Of a stretch of DNA of 21,194 bases, positions 8,901 through 14,441 are shown in pieces. Position 1 is the stretch's first letter. Each line of letters begins with the position of its first letter. The notes beneath the pieces were generated by a model. That model had not been told where the DNA came from. It did not search any database and saw only the letters and a program-made list of their open reading frames with translations. This DNA is from a virus, in the IMG/VR virus record IMGVR_UViG_3300025887_000174, positions 1 through 21,194 of that record. One strand, written 5' to 3'. The position numbers were made by a program, and so were the translations under genes.

Positions 8901-11270
8901 TTCTTCTGATAGATTGTGAATTGCCATTAAGTTATCGCCTGGCGCACGCGCTGGTGCACCTTGGAATAACGTTTGACTAAGCTGGTCAACAACTCCCTGT
9001 AATTCTGGTGACCTGCTGGCTGCGTCCATAATCCTGCGAACTTCAGCGTTATCAGTAATTTGGCTTAAATCAATACCTATTTCTTTTAAATATTTATCTA
9101 TTTGATTAAGCTGCTCGTTTAATGACTGTAATTGTTCGTTTGTTTGATAAATTGAATACTGGTTTACCCCAGACAGCTCTTCATCAATTGCGTCAAACAA
9201 GTCGCGTTCGGTAACATCCTCAAAACCACGCCCCTGCAAGTAACCAGCTTCTACTGCTTGCTCTGCAGCTCTATCAGCGTCCATGCCAGTTTCAGGCTGT
9301 ACTAAATTGCGCTGGAATGGCCCACGCCCCAAGTCAACGTCAGTTAATTCACCGTATTTACGCAGCCCACCTCTTTCAATAAGAAAATCGACCAACGACT
9401 TACCATATATATCTTTTTCTGCAGGCAAGTCACCAGAGCGCAAACGGTCAAACAATGGGTCAATTTGCGCATCACTTCTACGGTCTCTAGTTAATACGTC
9501 AGGCAACGGTCTTGACACTGTTAACCCATACTTATCGTGCAATGCTCTTGGTGTGGAACCAGCCCGTTCAGCTAAATTGCTCATTGTTTTGGCATAAACA
9601 GTAGCGTATGCTTCAGCCGTTCTTTGTTCGTAACCAGTAGAAATTAACTGCTGCTGCATTTCATCTTTAATAAATTGCAGCTCTGGTGTTTGTATTTCAC
9701 CAACAGAGCGTTGCGCAGCTTCAAATATTTCAGCTTCTCTTGCCGCTTCTTCTTCTTGATACGCAGCAAACTCTCTGGAAGTTAACCCATCTTGCTCTAA
9801 CCGTATATCTTGAAACAGCCCTTGCAAATCATCAGTGGGAGCGAGCTTGCTAGCAAACTGTTCCATTGGAATAACAATGTCAGTGCCTGCTATTACAGCT
9901 TCATCATAATTTAACGCACCAAACTCAGCCGCTTTTGCTGCTGGGTCAATACTTTGGCTTTGGTAATATCTTTGAAACTGGTCTGCAGGTATAAATACTT
10001 CTTTGACCGGCCCTTCTTTAGTCATATTGTCTATGACTTTTTGAAATTGCTCTGGCATCCTATCGCGCAATTTGCTGGCTTTTGAGTTATCACTAATTGC
10101 GTTAATAAAATCTTCTTGCTGCTTTGACCTGTTGTAACCACGAACACCTAGCGCAGCACGCACAATAGCAGCAGAAATAGCAGCAGCCGAACCTTCTCGA
10201 ACTGCGCCTTCTAATATTGGCGCACTTTCGTTAGTAAACACTCTGCGAGTTAAGTCATGCAACAACCCTTCAGCAACTTCTTGCGCAGCTTCTATGCCAC
10301 CAGCAATGCCTTTGTCTGCAATAAAGCGTAATGTACGGTTTCTAATTTGAGGCGGCACACGATTTAAAATCTTATCAAGACCAATCCGCTCAGTTAAAGC
10401 AGTGATACCCGCGCCAGTAACAATGGCGGCATCTTTTTGAGCTTGTGTCGCATCGTCTTTTTCTGTCTTGTCAGCCATAATGTCAGCGCCTTGCCCTAAC
10501 ATTGTTATGGTTGTACCAACCCCGCCAGTTGTTAAAAATATAAACAACTGCGACCCAAGCTGAGTAATACCCTCTACAACATCAGTATCCAGTCCTTGAC
10601 GCTCTACTGGTGCACCAAGCATATTGCCAATGTTTTTTATGGTTTTGCCTGGTCTTTGTAAAATCTGCTGGGGATTTGCATACCACGGCACTGGCGTACG
10701 CAAATAACTCATTGCGCTATTTGGCAGCACTTGGTCTAAACCAGCTTCAATTCCTCGTGTAGCAATTCCATATAATGCACCGACACCAGATATAGCGCTA
10801 CCAACTAATTGCACTGGCCCCTTTGCCGCACTACCAACATAATCTCGCCCTTTGGTAATAACAGCTTCTAACCCTGATAATGGTTCATAATCATCATGTG
10901 CCAATGCTGCAAACTTAGGATCAGACATTTGACGCGCAAGAACTGGTGACAGCCTTGTTGCTTCTTTTAGCGTTTTGATTCGCTCTTGCTCTACTATTTT
11001 TGCTACGTTGCGTTGCACCAATTCAACAGGCATACCAGTTTGTTCTGATAACTTTTGTAATTGAGCCGCTTGGTCTGGATTTTTGTTTACAGAAACCATC
11101 AAGGACTGCTGTAAAACAGTTTCTTCTTGGTCAATCTGTGTTTTTACAATTCTTTGGTATGCATCTGCTTCATCATCAATAGGCTTAACTTCATTTGGTA
11201 TGCCAGTTTGATCAAGGCTTTGCCCGGCAATCCGACTATATGCCGCGTCATCAGAGAGCAAACCATTCAT
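2970..11270 (-). CDS. Giant polyvalent internal virion (ejection) protein with ART-like and zinc metallopeptidase domains
   Basis: This protein has 2766 residues, about twice T7 gp16. Hydrophobic helical stretches lie near 149-170, 238-262 and 281-295. A chain of modules then resembles those of phage and plasmid 'polyvalent proteins': 424-590 (EVFIPADQFQRYY ... ERAGSTPRALHDKYGLTV), 635-700, 782-910 (AIHNLSEENI ... GFGEITLIG), 1050-1200 and 1205-1275. An ADP-ribosyltransferase-like region spans 1290-1500. A metallopeptidase with HETGH lies at 1531-1535. Long charged helices fill about 1690-2100. The C-terminal 2110-2766 region is helical and resembles the LPD38-type tail of phage internal virion proteins, with a hydrophobic stretch at 2622-2650. 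The ATG overlaps the transglycosylase stop (ATGA), and GGAGG lies 9 bases upstream. Its place in the operon implies a virion protein ejected into the cell. Module names come from remembered family patterns, not from a search. Confidence 0.85.
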   Translation of the reverse strand: MNGLLSDDAAYSRIAGQSLDQTGIPNEVKPIDDEADAYQRIVKTQIDQEETVLQQSLMVSVNKNPDQAAQLQKLSEQTGMPVELVQRNVAKIVEQERIKTLKEATRLSPVLARQMSDPKFAALAHDDYEPLSGLEAVITKGRDYVGSAAKGPVQLVGSAISGVGALYGIATRGIEAGLDQVLPNSAMSYLRTPVPWYANPQQILQRPGKTIKNIGNMLGAPVERQGLDTDVVEGITQLGSQLFIFLTTGGVGTTITMLGQGADIMADKTEKDDATQAQKDAAIVTGAGITALTERIGLDKILNRVPPQIRNRTLRFIADKGIAGGIEAAQEVAEGLLHDLTRRVFTNESAPILEGAVREGSAAAISAAIVRAALGVRGYNRSKQQEDFINAISDNSKASKLRDRMPEQFQKVIDNMTKEGPVKEVFIPADQFQRYYQSQSIDPAAKAAEFGALNYDEAVIAGTDIVIPMEQFASKLAPTDDLQGLFQDIRLEQDGLTSREFAAYQEEEAAREAEIFEAAQRSVGEIQTPELQFIKDEMQQQLISTGYEQRTAEAYATVYAKTMSNLAERAGSTPRALHDKYGLTVSRPLPDVLTRDRRSDAQIDPLFDRLRSGDLPAEKDIYGKSLVDFLIERGGLRKYGELTDVDLGRGPFQRNLVQPETGMDADRAAEQAVEAGYLQGRGFEDVTERDLFDAIDEELSGVNQYSIYQTNEQLQSLNEQLNQIDKYLKEIGIDLSQITDNAEVRRIMDAASRSPELQGVVDQLSQTLFQGAPARAPGDNLMAIHNLSEENIRFTAKMGGLASPSVGVVTDTKGMVEGFGEITLIGSKDLVDPSVEPVFSSDAYTVRYPSPEWSKPNRADADALYDIAVQAEAIIDGGVPQQTDGLTTRNPNGGRLVSLWLNSDPIRALYLQQQGQQVDIIRNLSRSPINLTEEQVQSLRPLYDVVMQQENRGIRESAEATQLRTELANMIRAIYESRNIRSAAIDSITQQYSANPTLTLGQEYSRIARGPQINKAETGSRIEKQIEPIFEDFRNWVEQTILSRFPDPYITVGRKKMPYTLDNIIKVVTNKKEQRAQEDTATYGTAKTKAASAIKFSDIEQMREAAKTMLVDPIDFADARQETEATLESYREMMSSYPHEYTSSIEIRDSSMRAIAAFSTIKNKTPEAMRQALKKQGFEQVESITNNDIDFAINAAEQLLRTPVPYFEAKPQRIVKLDEFAGAVVPLDTSADVIKILEDNNIRVEFHEGFDRQEAVQRLANQLAVDQTNILFQSQAQPQLTQETLDRLSEDDLDNLLQEEGVPIANILDRDKMWGQDFVFFAFPEQDNAPTLVTSKEMLDSYAPDLLLAVPTKAMQESLLQNRTVQFNQFATGKPVTFDFAHNTQSATKMFGLPKAGDTFKRDIEPSGRYITNVPDAKKVDTTGSVIAGSITFKNPLVLDATNWKQDLFDVYGVSGRDLSQSLVAAGYDGVVTIEPATGKRPAYTSEILDLTTFDFNRALYQQERGFIQFSKNRKFNISLLENADLSTFLHETGHFYLEVIGDLAQGTDANPQLLSDYAEILKFLGLKSRKELTLDGKKPGTAEYQKAVDAHEKFARAHELYLMEGKAPSEELRPIFQRFKNWLTVIYKDFLRLDVKINDEVRGVFDRIYATDQEIQAAKAEGSFDQLFLDAAAAGMTEAEFDVYKGSVSKATENAKEALQLKLMVELQREQQKWWKEQLANVKEGVAKDFDELQVYKAFKALTDGDIKLNKQDLINIYGKEYLKRLPRGFQRVYSAKDGLPLEVVAREFDFTSGDALIEALIGMPNRKEYINAEAQRIMLERHGDMMTDGTMADEAKLALFNTQREKVLMIELRALRSKQAQVKPFVQAERNKQAAEKTALRQAVKVPPTAVFRQIAAGMIGQTAVKDIQPQRFLNAQRKHGKDAEKALIAGDAQLAADAKQKELLNHFLYLEATKAKERSEKIADYVRKFEKKSTRERIGKAGQVYLEQIDAILNGYEFRQVPNKRIDRRATLQAFVDRNEAKAKDDEVFSIEPINIPASVLEDARQINYRQLSYDQLQAVNETVKNIEHVAMLKNKLLRGAEKRTLDEASRNAIETLQENAKGGQAKKLESALPIDRPGRFLKGFMLLHTKFSTMMRQMDGWKDDGVMWNTFVRPLNESADFQAVNRADATKALRDIFKAYRGTSIFEKQHIKTLGQSMTLQGRLMVALNWGRAENRQRLMDGNGLTQPQIDEILGSLDQRDWDVVKNIWSFIDSYWPKIETQYQNLYGVAPTKSEIIPFNTKYGMMPGGYFPIKYDPTKTAQAQAQSADEVLQQMKSGAYMRSQTKNGFTKEVLEKLDRPIKLDLSSLYEHVGEVIHDLALREYLLDTNKLMNHRVDGTTLKQQIIDNYGDQMYREIVGTLRDVAIGDISANSAFEQSMSHLRAGVSIAGMGWNLMTGLMQPLGLTQSFVRVGPKWISKGLMKWGMDAVGLQNSAKYIYEQSAFMRTRNMTQNREINEIRNQIQRQGRFPMARQAWGVLEDSFFQLIIQGQKLVDIPTWLGAQEKALANGADAAKAVALADQAVLDAQGGGSIKDLAAIQRGSPLLKLWTNFYSYFNTTFNLTKEVFGRANFKDPISIGRLAVDVAMLYSVPVVLGVAIREAAKAFITDEEDDEDMIVRLQREHLSYLLGTVVGLREFTTAFDPRFGYSGPAGVRFMADFNRFVTQVSQGDLDTALRKATVSTVGTLLHYPAGQINRIIDGIDALQDGRTKNPAALIFGVPK
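2973..4943 (-). other. C-terminal helical region of the giant protein (residues 2110-2766), LPD38-like
   Basis: This is a domain annotation within the giant gene, reading from 4943 down to 2973 on the minus strand. It is a mostly helical region containing MPGGYFPIKYDP (2289-2300), several hydrophobic helices (about 2424-2445 and 2622-2650) and the ending NPAALIFGVPK. I recognise this pattern from the C-terminal halves of large phage internal virion proteins and polyvalent proteins. I infer that it is the structural part that holds the protein in the capsid or spans the envelope during ejection. Confidence 0.55.
6321..6758 (-). other. Zinc metallopeptidase domain inside the giant protein (residues 1505-1650)
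   Basis: This is a domain annotation within the giant gene. The sequence STFLHETGHFYLEV puts HETGH (the HExxH zincin motif) at residues 1531-1535, encoded at 6680-6666. Some 56 residues later, AHEKFARAHELYLMEGKAPS (1591-1610) offers acidic and His residues that could supply the third zinc ligand, followed by a helical FQRFKNWLTVIYKDF. Peptidase domains with this layout occur in other polyvalent proteins. The substrate is unknown; self-processing of the virion protein and cleavage of host proteins or incoming factors are both possible. Confidence 0.78.
6771..7403 (-). other. ADP-ribosyltransferase-like region inside the giant protein (residues 1290-1500)
   Basis: This is a domain annotation within the giant gene. 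Residues 1428-1500 run AGSITFKNPLVLDATNW ... AAGYDGVVTIEP ... SEILDLTTFD. The order 'KNPLVLDA', 'GYDGVV', then a late 'E-[IV]-x-x-[FL]-x-x-[FT]' strand matches what I recall of ART-type domains fused in polyvalent proteins, with E1487 as the candidate catalytic glutamate. The Arg/His of strand 1 and the Ser/Thr of the central motif are not clear by eye, so activity is uncertain. The host target is unknown. Confidence 0.5.
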
Positions 11271-13459
11271 TTAGCACCGCCTCCAGTTTTGTTAGCCTTG
11301 ATTTCATCTTGTCTTGCAGACCATATTTGCGCAATTGCAGCTTCAGTAACAGGTCTGTTAGCACCTTTTAACGCATCTATAATTTTAAGTCTTTCACTTG
11401 CATTAATTTGATTAACGTAAACTTTTTTCTTATTAACAAGAACGTATGACTCGCCCAATTCATCTTTGGTGACTTGAAACAATGGTTTTTCTGTATCGCT
11501 AAAGAACCCATCTACATAGACTTTATCATTAATAACACGATACATCACCTCTTCTTTTTCAGCTCTAGTTAATGGACGTTTTAAAGCATTTTGCTGTGTT
11601 TGTATATCTCGCTCAAACACATACTTTAATTCGCCAAGAGCTTTTTTATCAGAAGTGCTAGGTGTTCTGTCGTATGGTTTAAGACCAGCTTCTGCAGCCA
11701 CTCTCTTAAACGTATCATCATCTATTTGTGCTTGACCAATATCTTGTGGCGTAATCAAGCCAGCCCTGTCTTTTACAAGCTGACTGCCTAAAGTGTTGCC
11801 AAGTGAGCCAGCAGCAACTAAAACTTGCTCTGTGCTCATGCTTGCAAGCTTTTGTTTGTCGGAAGTCAATTCATAATACAAAGCAGTTTGCTCTGGACTG
11901 GTTGGCTTAGTTCTAAATGTACTAATTTGCCCAATCAGCGTGGCTTTATCTTTACCATCAAGATTATTCCATTCTGGACTTGCCTGTATTTCTGTCATCG
12001 ACTTATTGTTAATAACTTGCGACCATATAACAGATTGACGCGCTGCTATGCGCTGGTCAGCTGATGCTTTAAAAGCTGAAGCATGTTGACTTATTAATGC
12101 CTTTGCAGTCTTGCGCTCTTCAACAGTGTTACCAGCCATTGTCCTGTCTATTTGAGCGTTAAGCACATCAAGTTCAATGGGATCATTGTCCGACTGTGGC
12201 CCAAATGTTTTAAACACAGCACCAACTGTAGATTCTACAATTTGAGCGCTTTCATTGTCTTTAGCAAGCTGAATGTATTTAAGTCTTTCACCAAGAGGCA
12301 GGGCATTTAATACTGTGTTGCCATCGCCTTCGCCACTAGTAATGCCAGACCGCGCTAATACGGCTGGAATATATTTGCGCGTTTCTGTTGGCAGCTTATC
12401 CATATCTGCGCCATCAGCAATCCATTTATCTGTATTGCCTGGCCCCCAATTGTAAGCAGCAAGGGCAGGAACTGGATCGTTATCATACTTTTTTAGCATC
12501 GCAGTCATGTAAGCTTGACCGTATTCAGCTCCAATTTTTGGGTCTTGCAATAATGCGGTTGCGGTTGCTTCATTGCGAGGGCCGACAGGAATGCCTTTTG
12601 ATGCCGCAAAATCAAATATGTTTGGCAAATTAAAGCCAGGCTTTACTGCGGTAGCTGGCATGACTTGCATTAAGCCAGTAGCACCTACAGGGCTAACCGC
12701 TTTAGGATTGTTTGCGCTTTCAACAAATTGCTGCGCTTCAAACAATTTTGTTAAATTTACCTTGCCAGTTACTTTTGGCACATTTTCAGACAGCATAACG
12801 CGCAATGCTGCAGGGTTTGTTTTAGCAAGGGAAGATACCAACGATACGGATATTGTTCCGCTTACCTTGTCTTTTGCTTCTTGTTTTTGTGATGGTGTTA
12901 AATACTTGCTGCTATCAATAATTGCAAATTGCTGCCCTATTTGTTGATTAGCAAAATTCATGTCTGGATTTATAGCAACCGCAGTAGCAATGCTTTCAGC
13001 TGATTTGCTAATTGAATTAAGACTATTTGCTCTGCTTTCTGTTACCTCAAATTTTATTCCGTCTGAAAGTAAATTTTGACGTATTGACAATAAATTTTGC
13101 GCAAGGTATTTACGCGATACATCATCTGGGGCTTCTGCTATTAACTTGTCAGCCCTTGATTGATACTCTGTATTTAATGTTTTGACATAATTAGAGCCAT
13201 CAGAACCAATTGAACCTTTTAATGCAGTTGAGCGTTCAGTCCAATACAGCGCCTCATTTGCAGATGTTTGTGCAGCCCAAGACTTTGAGTTTTCTTCAAA
13301 TATGTTTGCTGTAACCGCAGCCGCTTTGTTTAAAGCCGTGCCAACTTGCTGCATTGACCGACCAATAAGACCTGCGCCAGCATCAGGGGCACTTAGCTCA
13401 GACACCGCCATCAGCCTGTTTGGTGCTTGACTTTCTTGATATACAGGTATGCGTGCCAT
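11267..13459 (-). CDS. Internal virion protein with central lytic transglycosylase (SLT) domain
   Basis: This 730-residue protein is expected to open the peptidoglycan during DNA ejection, cleaving between MurNAc and GlcNAc. Residues 1-235 are helical and Ala/Ser-rich with no recognised domain. The SLT domain covers about 236-370: QQFVESANNP with catalytic candidate E247, SPVGATGLMQVMPATA (256-271), LQDPKIGAEYGQAYM, AAYNWGPGN (334-342) and the closing LPTETRKYI (356-364). The remaining 360 residues are charged and helical. In T7 the transglycosylase sits at the N-terminus of gp16; here it is in the middle of a separate protein encoded just before the giant ejection protein, whose ATG overlaps this stop as ATGA. 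The start at 13459 has only a distant AGGG, so initiation may be weak. Confidence 0.9.
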   Translation of the reverse strand: MARIPVYQESQAPNRLMAVSELSAPDAGAGLIGRSMQQVGTALNKAAAVTANIFEENSKSWAAQTSANEALYWTERSTALKGSIGSDGSNYVKTLNTEYQSRADKLIAEAPDDVSRKYLAQNLLSIRQNLLSDGIKFEVTESRANSLNSISKSAESIATAVAINPDMNFANQQIGQQFAIIDSSKYLTPSQKQEAKDKVSGTISVSLVSSLAKTNPAALRVMLSENVPKVTGKVNLTKLFEAQQFVESANNPKAVSPVGATGLMQVMPATAVKPGFNLPNIFDFAASKGIPVGPRNEATATALLQDPKIGAEYGQAYMTAMLKKYDNDPVPALAAYNWGPGNTDKWIADGADMDKLPTETRKYIPAVLARSGITSGEGDGNTVLNALPLGERLKYIQLAKDNESAQIVESTVGAVFKTFGPQSDNDPIELDVLNAQIDRTMAGNTVEERKTAKALISQHASAFKASADQRIAARQSVIWSQVINNKSMTEIQASPEWNNLDGKDKATLIGQISTFRTKPTSPEQTALYYELTSDKQKLASMSTEQVLVAAGSLGNTLGSQLVKDRAGLITPQDIGQAQIDDDTFKRVAAEAGLKPYDRTPSTSDKKALGELKYVFERDIQTQQNALKRPLTRAEKEEVMYRVINDKVYVDGFFSDTEKPLFQVTKDELGESYVLVNKKKVYVNQINASERLKIIDALKGANRPVTEAAIAQIWSARQDEIKANKTGGGAK

Positions 13460-13489
13460 TATAGTATTTGCCCTATATGTGTTGTTACT

Positions 13490-14020
13490 TTATGACAGCT
13501 TTGCAACTTCAGTTGTTTTGCCGCCTTTGCTATAGTAACCGTAAGATGCCGCGCCTGAAAGTATTGATGCGCCAGCTGATATGTAAGATGCTGTCTTTGC
13601 ATTTTCACCAGCAGCTGCAGCCACCTCACCTTGGTAAATGTCTTGCTGAGCTGAAGCCAACAAACCTTTTGCCTGCAATTCGCCTTCATAGGCAATAGTC
13701 AACGCGTCTAACTCAGCACGCACAGCTGACTGCTCTTCAATATCCAGAGCTGAGCCGCCTGTACCAATACCAGCTTGCGCCAATGCAGCCCGTTGCTGCC
13801 CTAATAGTTGACGTGCACCTCTACGTTGCTGCTCTTCTCTGGCGCCTGCTTGCTGCCTTGCTAATGCAGCATTTTGTTGTTTGACAATAGCGTTATAATT
13901 TTGTGCTTGTTTCTGTGCATCTGCTTGAGCAGCCGCAGCTTGACCTTGCTGGATTGCACCAACAGCAGTCATTGCCGTACTTGCAGCAACTAAAACGCCA
14001 ATGGTTACTGGATCAGCCAT
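13490..14020 (-). CDS. Internal virion protein, T7 gp14-like
   Basis: This 176-residue protein starts MADPVTIGVLVAASTAMTAV, a hydrophobic N-terminal helix. A long Gln/Ala-rich coiled-coil-prone helix follows (about residues 25-90), with ARQLLGQQRAALAQAGIGT near 70-88, then a second helix and a Gly/Ala/Ser-rich hydrophobic end (ISAGASILSGAASYGYYSK). This layout is typical of the small internal core or ejection protein of T7-like phages, which forms a pore in the outer membrane. It overlaps the preceding GNAT-like gene by 8 bases, and a GAGG site lies 7 bases before the ATG. Its neighbours, an SLT protein and a giant ejection protein, fit an ejection module. The name is inferred from composition, length and position rather than strong sequence identity. 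Confidence 0.78.
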   Translation of the reverse strand: MADPVTIGVLVAASTAMTAVGAIQQGQAAAAQADAQKQAQNYNAIVKQQNAALARQQAGAREEQQRRGARQLLGQQRAALAQAGIGTGGSALDIEEQSAVRAELDALTIAYEGELQAKGLLASAQQDIYQGEVAAAAGENAKTASYISAGASILSGAASYGYYSKGGKTTEVAKLS

Positions 14021-14441
14021 TTTTTAGCCTCGCATACAACATTGCATCACCACCATCTGGATTAAATTGTTCCATATACCCTTCACGTTTGAAACCCAAC
14101 ATTTCTATCCAGCGATGACCTTGTTCAAAATTAGCATCAACAAACGCTTCGATACGATTGTACTCACTTAGTTTCAGAAACCGCATAACTGCTTTGTGGA
14201 TACTTATAAAGTCGTTTCCAATATCGCCTGAAAGTAATGACCAAGCAATAGCTCTATTTTCCCACTGTTTAACCAATCCCGCACAACCTAATACGCGACC
14301 ATTTTTAATACCTGTAAAGCAGGGGCCTGATACTTTTAAATCCTTTGCGTATTCTTTATTGAAATACGTAAAAAACCGCTGTTGTGCCGGTTGCAATATA
14401 AGCGTTTCCATGTGTTCAGGTTCAAACGGTACGACATCCAT
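14013..14441 (-). CDS. GNAT-fold acetyltransferase-like protein (T7 gp13-like)
   Basis: This 142-residue protein shows the order of a GNAT fold: strand and helix (MDVVPFEPEHMETLIL), the strand VSGPCFTGIKNGRVLGCAGL (residues about 37-56), a long helix (DFISIHKAVMRFLKL), then RIEAFVDANFEQGHRWIEMLGFKREGYM, where 'A..N..Q.HRW.E.LGF..EG' is the usual GNAT ending. Phage homologues near the tail and ejection genes are related to T7 gp13, an internal virion protein that seems to aid assembly. The classical acetyl-CoA loop (Q/RxxGxG/A) is not obvious, so enzymatic activity is doubtful. The ATG follows the nozzle gene's TAA with no gap, and GGATAGG upstream serves as Shine-Dalgarno. Confidence 0.78.
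   Translation of the reverse strand: MDVVPFEPEHMETLILQPAQQRFFTYFNKEYAKDLKVSGPCFTGIKNGRVLGCAGLVKQWENRAIAWSLLSGDIGNDFISIHKAVMRFLKLSEYNRIEAFVDANFEQGHRWIEMLGFKREGYMEQFNPDGGDAMLYARLKNG

Noticed and set aside
13455-13465. TATAAT-like sequence at the start of the transglycosylase gene
   Set aside because: It overlaps the ATG itself, so transcription would begin inside the coding region, and no -35 element is placed properly.
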